A stretch of 64,000 bases of DNA, from contig OX457046.1 in assembly GCA_949752735.1 (NCBI GenBank), forward strand, positions 31,534,316 to 31,598,315, in the 5' to 3' direction. This document shows positions 1 through 13,200 of this stretch, piece by piece (the first letter of the stretch is position 1; the number at the start of each line of letters is the position of its first letter). Source of the DNA: Lumbricus terrestris. Lineage: Eukaryota; Annelida; Clitellata; Crassiclitellata; Lumbricidae. The notes under the pieces are model-generated. The model saw nothing but the letters and a program-made list of their open reading frames with translations, did no database searches and had not been told where the DNA came from. Made by a program: the position numbers and the translations under genes.

Positions 1-258
1 CTATCCTTGGCCTACGAACGAACTCGAATTTCACCTCTTCAATAGGTCTTTCGCTGAAATCTGAGATCACTGCTCTTGCGCAAATCTTATCTTAATTCCT
101 TCTCTTTCAACTTGACCTACTCTTTCCTACCTCGCCGTTTCAATTCTAGACTCCACCACCTGCCCTATAGATAGTCAGTGGCGGTGCCAGGATTTCTTAG
201 CCCTCTCTCTGGTTCCCTCTGGCGCCGCTGCTGTAGATAGTCGTCTAACGGTCTGCAT

Positions 259-540
259 CAGTGGCGTAGCCTGAAATTTTTGATGGGGGAGGGAGGGGTT
301 TGGGGGTTTTATGGCCTGACCGGATGCCCTTTCTGACACCAACCCAGCAATGCTAATAAAAATAAGTAAATAAAAAGGGAATAAAGTAACAAAGGAAATA
401 GGCCTAAAGTAAGAGAAACAATTGTTACTACAAGCAGTTTTTTCTTTTCTTATTTAGGTGGATAAATAGCCTTTAAAAGAGCTTTTTTCTTATGCCAATG
501 GGGGGTTTTAGCCCCCCAAACCACCCTGTCTACGCCCCTG
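259..540. mobile_element. hAT-like MITE
   Basis: Ends CAGTGGCGTAG / CTACGCCCCTG, flanked by an 8-bp duplication (gtctgcat / gtctgcgt, one mismatch). Inner sequence with G and C runs recurs at 24793-24920 and, inverted, at 34929-35192. No ORF. Confidence 0.75.
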
Positions 541-989
541 GTCTGCGTACCCAACCCCTTTGTGTCTTAAGACATGGAACCCCGATTTTCACCCTCCACC
601 ATATTGATTTCCTTTTGACTCTATAGGCTATAGGCGCCGTGAATAACTGTTTGCGAGGATTTCACATTTTACAGTGCAGTAGGCTACAGAGAGATCTGGA
701 TATTGCGATTACGATAACTTGACGGTTGTCGATTGACCACTGAGCTATTGAAATTGGGTCGGGAAGGTCAGAGCCAGGCTCAGCTAACTCCGTCTATATA
801 TTCGAGAATAGGATTTTATCGGACGCAAATTGAGATGTCATTCCAGGAGCGGTGCGCACATTGCCCTGTAATTGCTGTCAGGATTATAGCCGTGGCATTC
901 CCAGTGAACTGCGGTTTCTTTTACTACAGTTTAACCTGAAGGCTGAAGCAACTAGATCTACGTTATTGACGTTGCTGTTCGTTACGTTC

Positions 990-1062
990 AGTGCCAGTCC
1001 CAAGCCTGCACAAAGGGAGAGGGCGGTGCTAATATTCTTTGTTATCAGACAGTGTCGTTAAC
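990..1062 (+). repeat. dispersed repeat with GCCAGTCCCAAGCCT core
   Basis: The same core and following ggaggg / gctaatattctttg recur at 33003-33080 and 53876-53948, all on the plus strand. Origin not identified. Confidence 0.6.
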
Positions 1063-1077
1063 TGAAACCGCTACTAC

Positions 1078-1286
1078 CAGTAGCGGCGCCAGGGGGCGGG
1101 CTAAGCCCCCCCGCCCTAAAAAAGGCCATCCATTTTTCTCCATGTAAAAATGAAATATTTGCATGATTAGCCCCCCTAAAAACTTTTTGGGAAGAAGGTC
1201 GTCAGAAATTTTGGCGACTGAAAAATGGAAAATTTTCTCGACGCAGATTCAGCCCCCCCCAAACTTAAATCCTGGCGCCGCCACTG
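1078..1286. mobile_element. hAT-like MITE (CAGTRGCGGCGCC family)
   Basis: Begins CAGTAGCGGCGCC and ends GGCGCCGCCACTG. It has the internal ggtcgtcagaaattttggcg block shared with 21946-22242, 40725-40992 and 63596-63806. Target duplication is not clear. Confidence 0.65.
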
Positions 1287-2024
1287 CCTGCTACTGTAGG
1301 CCTAATGAATACGACTCTCTAGAAGTCTGTAGATCTTATTGGACTCGACCGACGTCACTGCTCTTTCATTCACACGCATTGTACTGCATCTATTATCGGT
1401 GGAAGTTACTTTGGTGTAGTGTACAATGCACTGCAAATCTATGTTGACGGTGCAATTGCAATGTTGTGAAGTGCACGCACACGATCTACAACAAAGCATC
1501 CATCAGTGGCGCTGATTGGCTGTGCAGGAATAACTTGTCTAGTCAATCAATCGATCAATCAATTAATCAACCAATCAATTAGTCAATCAACTCAGTCGAT
1601 AAATCAATCAACCCGATCAATTAATCATTCAAACAATCATTTGGTCAGTCAATAATTCAATCAGCCCAATCAATCAATCAGCCAAACAAACAATTAATCC
1701 AATCAATTAATCAAAACCTAAATAACACTTCTTCAAAGACCAATACTAAGCGGAAGAAGATAGTTTCTATAGTGGCTCGTGGAACTGAGATAAGAAGACC
1801 TTTGGGAAAAGGTGAACGGAGAAGGAAAGCCCATTCCACATTGAAGGACACTCCGTAGTTAAAATGGTTTCGGTGAACAGCAGAACGCCAGGGAATTTTT
1901 TTATCGGAACGCATGTGCGTGCTATCATGGTCCCATTGCATAGTGAACATTGAGAACGCAAGCAAAGAATTCCGAAGGCAGTGGAAACTGGAAACGCCGT
2001 TTCCACGTGTAGGCTACCCACCAG

Positions 2025-2185
2025 TGTGAGAATTGTGGAAAAATAACTGGTACTGGGGGGGCGGATTGGGCTATGATCCACTTGGAATTGGGGTGTGAAA
2101 AACAGACTTTACTATGGGGCTCTAAGAAAGACTGGGAGGGGGGGGGTTGAAACTCCAACCTTGCAATTCTCACCCTGCATGGGAG
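2025..2185 (+). repeat. dispersed repeat, inverted partner at 54578-54725
   Basis: The blocks ccacttggaattggggtgtg and ctaagaaagactggg occur here and, reverse-complemented, at 54578-54725. No coding content; probably a short interspersed element. Confidence 0.65.
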
Positions 2186-2314
2186 CCACCCAATGTACAT
2201 GCTGCGGCCATACAACACAGAAAGAATGAGACTGCATTGGGGCAGAACGAGCAAATGGTTAAGTTGAATTGAAGTTTTTGTTTTTTGCCATGCATTATTC
2301 ATTGATTCTTTGAA

Positions 2315-2500
2315 TGAAATGATTCATTAAATGAATTTGTATAGCACCTATTCCCAGGGACTGCCCAGAGGTGCTCCCAACTCCAGCACAGCCAAATGAA
2401 ACTATCTTAAGATGAGAGAGGAATGCGTGAGTGAGTTCTAGAAAGTGAGCGGATCAGCAGGGAAGGCCATTCTAGGTTGTGGGTCCTGCCGTCATTTATT
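2315..2500 (-). mobile_element. LINE 3' tail, minus-oriented
   Basis: tatagcacct, gaggtgctcccaactcc and ggccattctaggtt parallel the 25565 copy. Confidence 0.5.
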
Positions 2501-4020
2501 AACGATGATGTGTGTATCTTCCAGTGGCGCCATATAAATTTGTGATTACCATTGTCATTAAGTCTACCTATTATGCCGTTCATAGGTCAAAGGCGCTACT
2601 TGATTGTCCGTTTTAATTTACATATCAATTTGTGATTCTGCACTGCATGAATCTCCTGAAACATTATCAAAGTCACTGAAGTCACACTTGTTTAGAACTG
2701 CCAGGTAGGCTACAGCTGCTCCAAGTGCCCTTGTGAGGTTACTGTAAGATGCTATATGACTGTCTTTATACATTCATCCAATTTACAACCTGGTTATTTC
2801 AATGTGTCATTAAGTATGAGGCATGTGATTTTTCCTCTAGGCTTCAGGGCCACAGCCCACGATCAGCAGATGGGCTCAGGTATAACTACTCTCCAGACAA
2901 GTCTTGGTGGTTCTACAATCCTACATCTGCTTTGTGTGCAACACTGCCTTACCTCACTTCCTGTCTAGGCTGTTTGTAGTCTTTAAAAAATATAAATATA
3001 AATCGCTAGATCACACATAGACTAAGTGTTGCAAACCTATCCTTGGGCTTTAAACGTCTAATTCTATGGATTTTTCTCCATCTTTTAGCAGCTTTTAATC
3101 ATGTTAATATGTCTATAGATATAGCCTATAATTATGTGTATATAATTTATATTATGACCTACTTCTAAGTTGCATATATAACTGTAAACAATATTTGTCT
3201 TCATTATTTTGTTTTTTAATCATTTGCTTAACTATAGCGTACTACGGCATATACCTTGCATGAAGAGTTGCTTAACATGCTAAGTATATCTGTATCTACC
3301 TAATCCTGATGCTTTGAGACTTGTTTATGTATTTCGTATAATATAGCTGTAACATTTTCGTTTACGTTATTATGACAGTAAGTACTTTTTAAGTAAAGTT
3401 TCCTGGTAGCTCAGTTACAGTTAGCTTAGTAAACTTGTGTAGCCTAGGCTACTGTTAAGACTTTGTTCAACATGTCTCAGTTCTCTTCTAGAGATATTAT
3501 GTCGCCTGCATGAAGTTATATTGTTTTTACCATGGTAGAAAAATATATGCTTTTCTCGTCATTTTCTTTAACCAAAGTTGTGACTTACCCAACATTTGTT
3601 GTGCTTACAAGGCATTAAATGTAAAGTCTACATGATCTCTCAATATAGCTATTATTAGGCTAGTCTTCATTGCTCTGCATGTACGCCCAATCTCAATTTC
3701 TTGACTAATTGAAAGGCGCTTTGTGTCTAAAGTTCGTATTTCCCTCGTGAATAAGCTCATGCCCCACGCTTGACTTTCGAGTTGCGCTTTAGAAGGTTTG
3801 GAGATTACAATTACAGTAATTACAATGACCATGTAGTACCTATGTATTTCAGGCAGCTACGGTATATCGGGTTAAAACGGTGGTCCGTACAGAGAGCTCA
3901 AAAATGGCGTGCTGCTAAACAAAATGGCGACAGCAGTAAAGCGTCTCGAATGCTGAATTCGCCGAAGATGAAATTATGGCTAAAAATTTCACCGATATGT
4001 GCCTTCACTTCTGTTTTCAG

Positions 4021-4290
4021 TAAGACGAGTACCACCACATTTTTCCATTCCACCCGAGAGTGTAGAGGTCATGCCCGGAGGTGCAGCCAACCTTACGTGC
4101 GTGGCTGTCGGGTCGCCCATGCCGAAGATCAAGTGGCGACTCGGAGCCGTGGAGTTGACCAACGAGGATGACATTCCAACTGGGAAAAACATTCTGATGC
4201 TGTCAAAGATTCAAGAGACGACAACGTACACGTGCGTTGCGACCTCCGAACTTGGAAATATCGAATACGATGTTGAGGTTCGGGTGAAAG
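4021..4290 (+). CDS. LAR: LAR exon 1 in window: third Ig domain
   Basis: Phase 1 at both ends, acceptor cag at 4018-4020, donor gtgaga. Encodes a complete C2-type Ig domain: [13 protein letters not shown], first Cys in NLTCVAVG (an N-glycosylation sequon), Trp in IKWRLG, second Cys in [10 protein letters not shown]. The opening VRR and the whole pattern match Ig3 of LAR proteins. The sequence upstream to 4020 carries no obvious Ig2 exon, so Ig1 and Ig2 are presumably before the window. Confidence 0.95.
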
Positions 4291-7200
4291 GTGAGAGGTC
4301 ATCACGTCTTGGTTAGTAGCCTACTTCTGTGCTTTATATTATTTTAGTGTTCTGTTGATGTTTTACTGATAGTTCCTGAGCTGTTTTGAATCTGTTTTGT
4401 TTCAACATACTTTTCTTTGGTATCTATGATTAATTACTAGATATGTTTTTGATTAATGATTTTGTTTTGAATTAGTTTTTTAGTCATTACACCTGGGACT
4501 AATATTAGTCCCAGATTACACTAACTAACATTTAGTTGACTTTGTTTTGAATTTGTTCAATTTCTTTTCGTATATTCTATATTATTAGCAGATTGATACG
4601 TGGACGTATAGATTTAGAATTCTTAAATGCTAGGCAATTAAGCTGTAAGGATTCACTGATATATTTTTATAGAAAAATTATCCATTTTAGAAAGCTGGTG
4701 CCCTGATGCTGTAATCCTATAATTAGTGCGACGAATGGCGTATACATGTTATTTTTAAGGGAGTTCTGCTGAAATATAAGGTTCGTCAATTTTCCTCTAA
4801 AGGGTAGATGCAAGTGCCACATAGTAAATATTTCAAATTTAATGAGTAATGAAACCACTGTATCGTTTTGTATGAGGTCAAATTATTCATCAAATATACA
4901 ACATCGTAATTGGTTGAAACTGAAATTGCAGCCAGCCCTGTTGCACAATGGCTACTGTCACTGTGACCACTTCATGTATCTGTTGATGTGATTAACATTT
5001 GTGTATATAATATCGTGCCTTGTAAGCTTTGCTCCAAATCATTCTATATTTATAGGCTAATATGGAATTCATGTACATGAAGGACTCTTTTATGAGTCAT
5101 TTCTGTTGTTGTTCTCTGGCTGTTAAAAAACTTAACAGATTATCTGAAGACATTTTGTTTGAGCAAATTTTAGAACATAGATGTAAAAAACGTTTTTTTC
5201 CGTTTTTTATTCACTCCCAAAAAACGTCGTTTTTTTCGTTTTTTATTTTTCCCATCGTTTTTTATCGTTTTTTATTTTTTCTTTAACTTTATTTATTCAT
5301 TTACTTTCGGTTATTATTTTCCTTAATTTTTATTTTTTCGGATATTCCTTATGTTTTCCGCCAACTCTCAAGAATTCGGCTAACTAAAGTCATTATTTCA
5401 TCCTTTAACATCATCATTTAAGAGATAGCCTTCGTGTAGTAGGTTCCTAATGAATGTTTTCAAGGTTAAAATGCGGTTTTAGATGCAGCAAAGTCAAATT
5501 ATTTACCGTTTCCGTTTTTTATCGTTTTTTTGTCGTTTTTTATTTTTTCGAAAAAAACGACGTTTTTTTCCGTTTTTTATTCCGTTTTCATCGTTTTTTA
5601 CATCTATGTTTTAGAAACATAGTAAGTGGCATTTAGATAAGAATTTGTCTAGATAGTGCATATATTAGAAGGTGTAACTCTGTGACCTTAGTAATCAGAA
5701 TACAGTGTTAGAGAGACACGACTGACTGATCTGATATTAACTTGGGATACACTGTGGGATAGTAGGTAAGTTTGTACTACAGATTTAAGATGCAGTTGCA
5801 GAAATTGAAATATGCAAATAATATTTTCCAATTTAAATTTCATGTGTAAATATATGAACTATGATTTTCAAGATTTTCTATTTGATTTTTATATATACAG
5901 CAATTTATCAACAATTTGAAGACTACTGAATTTTCTAGTGTGCATATTTACATTGTTTTCGCTATTGTAGTACTTTTTTATTGTTTTATTTCTTGATATA
6001 AAAGAATTTACTTATCAAGAATTTTGCCAGTGCATACTAGTGAAAATCCTACATCAAAATCTATTATGTACTGTACCGGCCCTACCGGGTATTGTATTCT
6101 TTGTTTTGATTTGGAGTTCACTGTTAATTTGTCATGCTCAATGAGAAGCTCTGAGGCTGAAGTTAGCAGCTAACTCATTAGTTATTTAATACAAAAGAAT
6201 GACTCTGACAGTCTGACATCGTCTTTTATTTTGTGTTTAGAAGAGAACTGAATTGCTGATTTGTGGTTTGCCTGCCTGCGTTGTTGTTCTAATAAATGAT
6301 TTTTAAAACATGATTCCTTAAACTATCTATTTCTTGCAGGGCTTTTTTAGTGTGCAGTTCTATACTAAAAGGGTAGCCTAGTCATAAAACGAATGTGCAC
6401 AGAGCTATAAGAGCATTTTTTTCAGTTATTTTAAAGTTAGTCTAAAATGTTCATTGTCTTAGGATTGGGAATAATTTACCTTGGATGATGGGAAGGAGTG
6501 CAGTTCTAAAAATTCCTTAAAACTTAAAAGAGCCCTGATTGCTTGTGCTTTTCGTGATTTGATCTCGTGTGCAAATTGATGCATTAATACAACTTAGCCA
6601 AGTAGCCATGTTATTTGTGTTTGCATTTAGTTACATCGTTTTTCGTCGAAATCAGTTTATGAGTTCTGTCGTTTTCTTTTCTTTCTCTTTATGTGCTTCA
6701 GCCCTGCCGAAGCCTCCCACGAGCCTCGTCCTATCCGAAGTGTCCGCCACATCCGTCAAGCTGACTTGGAACTCAGGGAACATTGACCCCGTATTGTCGT
6801 ACGTGGTTCAGTACAAACCAAAATTTGCCCCCGATACCAAATACGAAGAAATCTTTGACATCACTGACACAGAGTACACGGTGCGCGGACTCAACGCGCA
6901 TACCGTGTACGAGTTCCGGGTTTCGGCCATGAATGGCGTTGGGCGGAGCATGGCAAGTAGCCCAGTAGATGTCACTACCGGAGAGTTAGGTTAGTAGTTC
7001 TGTGAGTTGTCAGAATGTCGTGAAATTTTGCTGCGTATGGTCATGCGAATGTTTTTCATATGCAAGAATTTCTATGATAATTTTGCATATAAGTTTATAT
7101 TTATTTTGAAACTATAAAATCATTGTAGTTTTTACTAGTTTTTGGCAAACTATGGTGTTGACCATTTATAGAAAATTTATTGGGAAATTTTGAAATGAAA

Positions 7201-10200
7201 TCGAATTTTAGTAAATTTGTAATGCAGCTATAATGTTTTGAAGCCTACTTATGAGGCACAGTAAGTCTGTTTAAGTATTTATTTCTTTGTGTTTCAATTT
7301 AACTCAAGTAAAACTGTTTTGAATAGAAATTCTACTACTAATAGAATTGTAGCTGTTCTCTTATAATTTTTGCAAACATACTGGATTTTGTTGGAAATTG
7401 TGATTTTCTAAGTGGACTATTTTTAAAGCCATTTGATATCTGAAATTTGAAAGGGAATTGTTGCCAAGGTTTGAGCAGTTTATACTATTAGTTACTGTAA
7501 CAGCTGGAATAATTTGCATTAACTTCATCTGCGATTGTGTAAATCGAATAACTACTTTTTTCGTATGCTATAAAATTGTCTCATGATTCTTGGTCGTGGG
7601 TAGTTTTGCTTATGAAAATGGAATCTTAGTTCTAGAAATAAGCTTTGCATCAGTGTTTAACCTACATTTATTCGGTTTTTAAATATAACCTTTTAGTTGT
7701 GTTTTCGACCCAGAATGTGTTTTCATTTTCTTTCCTTCAGCCTCTAAGGTTTTTACGATTGATAAGTTTTCTCTCCTGCCCACTTTCAGAGAAGCTTACA
7801 ATACTACAATACCTAATTTAGATGAAACTTTATCAGCATTTATATTTTGGGGAGTAAATATTATTACCACTTTGGTTACAACAGTTCATTTAATTGTCGA
7901 ATAAATCCAATTCTGAATTCATACAGTTGATTTTTGAGTTACAAAGTTTGTGTACCTGCATGAAATTGAAAGAACTTTGATGTTATTTCATCTCTATAAG
8001 TCTCTTTGAGATGACTCACTAATCAAGCATCTTAATTTTAGGAGCTTTTCATGTACTAACAGCAATTTGTGTGCCTTGATTTTCATACCCACATATATTT
8101 GTGCAAATGAATGGTAATTTAACTGTGCTTAGTAACTGCTTCATAGTTGCTTGCTAGCCGCTTATTGCTTAGTTGCCGATGATTAAACGCTTGATAGTTG
8201 CTTAAGTTTCTGACATTCATCCTCATCCTTCCAGTGCCAAGTAGCCCACCACAGAATGTCCGTGCCAAACCAGTCAGCTCGAACACCGTGGTCGTGCACT
8301 GGGATGAGCCGAAGGTGCCGAATGGTGTCATTGTGGTGAGTTGCCGATATTTTGAAATGTTAACTTAAGGATGTTGTATGCCAACTTGTTGCCAAGCCTA
8401 TACATAGGTTTCAGAGTCTACTTTGTTCCGCTTGGCCTATGTCAAAGTCGCCTCTGAGTGTTGATCTTGCAGGGGCTGTATAAAGATTCTGATTGATTGG
8501 TTGATTTGATTGATTGATTGATCGATGTGTAGCACCTTTTTGAAATTTTTATGATCTTCTAAGTGAAAATATTGGTGCTGTAGCGTTTTCCGTAAAACAT
8601 TAACCTTGCATACATTGGTTTTTGCAACTCTTGTTTAATTCCTTTACCTGAATGTTTCTCATAACCTTCTCATAGCATGTCTCATTCTCTCAATGTGATG
8701 TGAATTTTGTCTTGTATAATCTGTTGATGACAATGATGATGGTCATGACGACGACGACGATGATGATGATATTAATAATTATTGTAATCATAGTAGCAGC
8801 AACAATGATGCTGATTATAAAAATAATTATAATGCTCTGCTTAGCTTATTGAACCGAACACAACATCATTTATTAATAGCACTGATATATAGCACCCCTT
8901 CTCTTCAAGACCATCTACTCGAAAGTGCATAGTTGAGTAGTATTTATTCCTGTTTGTTTGGAATTGATCGAGATACATCTTAATGATAGCCTGCGTATTG
9001 TAAATTACAGCATAGTTGATGAATCGTAAATTATGGTAGACATGTCGCAGATTACATCTTGTTTTACGACCATTGCTTTTTGAAGGGTTACAAAGTGTAC
9101 TACACTCTGGCCAGCAGTCCTGACCTGCCGATGTCTTTATGGACGGTCCATCCAGTGGACAACAGCCAGCTGACCACAATGAGTAACCTGCTCACTAATC
9201 GAACATACCTTATCAGTGTGTTGGCCTACACTGCAGTCGGTGATGGGCCACTGTCCGAGCCAATCAGGGTGCGAACACAACAGGGAGGTAAGTGGACAAC
9301 AGTCTGCTTGATTTATGGTATGCATGAGAACTTGTTATAGCACCCTTCAAGATTTATACTAAGAGGCGCTCCCGGCTACAGCATGGACACCAAATCAGAG
9401 TATCACGCCGAAGTGCATGAGCAATTGCGAGTCACTTGCTCAGGGTCCCTACGGGGGTTGCTTGAGGTGGTTTCGAATCTGCTACCTTCCAGCTTCAAGG
9501 CACTGAACTTACCCCTACACCACCACGGCCCACAATATTGGTGAGTTAGCCTAGTCATTAGGAAAATTTATATAGCACCCTCTGAAAATCATCTACACGC
9601 GAGAACTTCCAGAGTCCGACACAACCCGGCTTATTTGTGCTCTCTCAAGGTGGGAACACAATGTGGTCAAATGGTCTCTGGGCACCAGATAAAATGTCGT
9701 GTGAAGTTTATTCTTGGTCTCAGGTCCAGCAGTGGAGGAAGTCTGAGGGACTGGCATTGCCTGGCAGCATTTTGTGAGCAAGATACAAAATGTTCAATCT
9801 GCACAGATGATCGGAGAGAACCTCGGAGCTGAACGTCCTAGGGGTTAGCTGGTAGGCCTAGTTCAAATCCTGCACTGGGTTGGGGTCAGATTCCCCTAAG
9901 GGCAAAACTATATTTTGTGAGATCTGGTTTTAGAAAGACAGATTTTAAAGTTGGTTTTTGTTTCTGTACTTCAGGTGCCAGCATTTTAAACAATGCAGCT
10001 GAAGACAATGTTGTAATTAACTAATTGACTAAACAATAGCTTCTGTTGATTTTCAGTGCTGGAAGTATCAGGAATATTTGATTGTAAGTTTTTTCATGCT
10101 TTTTTTAAAGCTTTCAGTTTTTGCTAACTCCTTTAATAATATCAAACAGTTGGCTTCCATAACATTATGATATTGTCAAAGTCAGATGTTTATTATTGTT

Positions 10201-13200
10201 GTTTTTATTAATTAAGGACCTCCATAGCACCAAAGCCAAACCACAGTCAGGTTAACATGCAGATTGCAGAAGCTAGGTCATGTTAATTTTATATGAAGTG
10301 GATGTTCATTGTCCAGTGTACTTTTGCATAAATTTGTGAGTAATGCTTGTTTTATAGCAGAAACCTTTCATAAACTATCATAAACATTTAATAGACTTAG
10401 GTTTCACAGAGATTTTATACAGCACTTGACTGTTGTGCATTTCGACATAAACATTATGCTGTGGCTGTGGCTGGCCCGGGGGTATGGAATGGCCTCCCTT
10501 GTGAGTGCACCTGTTCCCTAGGTCACTCTTTGCCACATACCATAAGCACTTGAAAACTGTTCTTTTAGCCGTGCTGAATTTGGGAGCACCTCTGGGTAGT
10601 TTCCTTGAAGATGTGCTATATACATGTAAATACTTGACTGAATGAATGAAGGAATGAGGGAATTAATTAATTTATTAATTTCAACTGTTTGAATGGGTCC
10701 AGTGAACTAAGATGTGCAGTTAAAAGGCTTTACCTGTGGCTAAACAAGAGTTTACATTGCATGAGTATGAATGTATCACCTAGTTTGATTATATAGCTCC
10801 TTTTAAGCAGCATCAGATAGATGTTTGTTGTTCTTAAGCTTCAGTGAAGAATCAAAACATGTCATGGTTATTACAGGGTCTTGGTGAAATCTAAGTATGA
10901 TTTTTTAATTATTGTGGCATAAAATGAACAGTAATTAATTATTTTATTATGTTTCTACAGAAAGCTTCCAAATCACAGTTTTATAAATTTTTTATGTTTT
11001 CCTAATACTGTACCAATTTTAGTTTGGTTGAGTTCCATGTCAATGCTGATGATCAAGTTGGTTTTGCATATATTATGTTGGGTATTAAAATAATTTTGTT
11101 AATCCTGGATTGTGGTCTGTATGAGAAATTTGCATATTTTTAACTTATTCTTTCTTTGAGAGGTTTTATATAGCACCCCTTCAAGACCAACTAGTCAGGA
11201 GTACTCCTGACCCAATCCTGGCTAAATAGGAATTCTTAAAGTTAGAAGAGAACACTTTGGAATGGCCTCTGGAAGTTTAGCAAAGTGTAACAGGAACGAT
11301 CTGAGCTTGTTGATGACGTTTTCACAAAAAACTTCATAATTATTGATGAATTCATCTTTTTAGCTATTAATTTTGTCCAACTTCTTATATCAAGGCCGTT
11401 ATTTGCAAACTGGGTGGCTAATGTTCAGTGATTCCAGATTTGAGGCATTAGATCTAGCGCTGTAGGCTACTATTTTTACTAGGTAATTTCCTTCTATTTA
11501 CACCGGGCAATATGCTTCTATTATATAACTCTGTATGTTGCTATTTTCAACCGGGACAATTTGCTTCTGTTTACACCGGGCAATATGCTTCTATTATCAA
11601 TAACTCTGTATGTTACTATTTTCAACCGGGCAATTTGCTTCTATTTACTTCAGTTGGTCCAGGTGAGACAGCAGAGAAGGCTGAAAATAATAACTATATA
11701 TTCATTTGCGTTAATTTCTTACTTTGACCACATCGCTTCACTCTTCTATCTTCCACGTAGAATCGATCGATGCACACAGATCTCGAATCACTCGATTCCG
11801 GCATCTGCGAACATCTGGAAAAAGCTTTTCTGCGGCTTTAGACGACGAGTGCAACTTGTGCCGAGTGGTTTTTCTGTGTGTGATGTAAATCACGTGGTTG
11901 TGCCACCTATTGTTCCGCAGGTGGTGGACAAAAGTCATTTCACGTCATTCGTGATACATGTGCAATGTAAATTCATATGGATAGCAGCCCCAAAAAGTAG
12001 TACTGGGTATGCATTAGTATGTCATTCACTGCGTAGAGTGGGATACTACTCGTAGCTGTAAGTTCGCTTCTCTGTTAGTAGATCTTTGGTGATTTTCGTG
12101 TCTGAAGTACTGGTAGTCAGGTATCCAAGTCACCAAAGTGTGTTGCAGAGAAACAGTTGTTTTGGTAGTGTATGTAATTTTGTTTGTTTACACTTCGTAT
12201 AGATTGCTTTACACCGTCATTTGTGACACGTTTGTGCCGGGTTCCTGTGATATAATGCTACATAAGTTGTAGTCGTGGTTGTAGTCAAACATTTGTAAAG
12301 TGTCTCGTTTGTCATCATCTAATGGGTGTTGCTAGTTTCAGTAATTTTAACCAAGAGGAAAGTATGTATGATAATCAAGTAGCGTGCAGTAAGCAACGTT
12401 AGAGGTTTTGATGTGATTAGTGTGTTATACGATATTTTCAGTTTGTTCAGTTTCTTTGTCCATACAAATGCATACCCAGGTCCTAAGTCATAATTCATTG
12501 CACATATACACATGTCCCTTCAGGTATTATCTATTAACTTTGTTGACCTTGGCCAAACAAAAAATTGGGATATGTATCACGAATGATTGAAATGCCGTAT
12601 AGCACATCAAGTGTTTCTTAGAGTGAAAAAGTGTGCACTACATGCTTAACCAATCGATGCCTAACTGTTTTAATTTGTTTTGCTCCTGCTGTGTGGAATT
12701 ATAATGTTAGATGAATATGACTTGCATCTAATTCAATTTGTGACTCGTTTGCTGGCTGACCATCAATTGGAAGTCATCTGAAAGGGCAAACCCCCAAGCA
12801 TCGACTGAACTATCAGTTTTGTTTAGCTGTGACCGTATTGACTTTTTGCCCATGGGCATTGCTATAGAACTGTCGTGTAACTAGGTTAAGCACCTTCGCC
12901 AGTTATTGTAAAGTGCTATAGAAATGTCCTCCGGAAGACCAAAGAAACGATGGAGGGACATGGTAAAGGAGGACTGCCAGGAGATGGGTCTGTCGATACA
13001 GGAGGCTTTGCATTGGGCGGAAAACAGAGGGAGATGAAGAACTTCCATAGTTGCGTGCTAGAGCATCGCCAAGGCCATAAGTCATAGAAATATCCATATA
13101 CTTTGATGTGCATACATACATGCAAGTACCAAGATTAGATTAGATGCGACTAAATCTAATCTAAATTACGAACTGCTTTGGATTTTTTTTATCACGATAC

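Larger units (their letters stand above)
541..4020. other. upstream intron or flank of LAR, no gene seen
   Basis: Contains the 1078-1286 MITE, an AATC-type tract at 1540-1700, the 2025-2185 repeat and the 2315-2500 LINE tail; the rest is AT-rich. No Ig-like exon was recognised, so earlier LAR exons must lie before position 1. Confidence 0.6.
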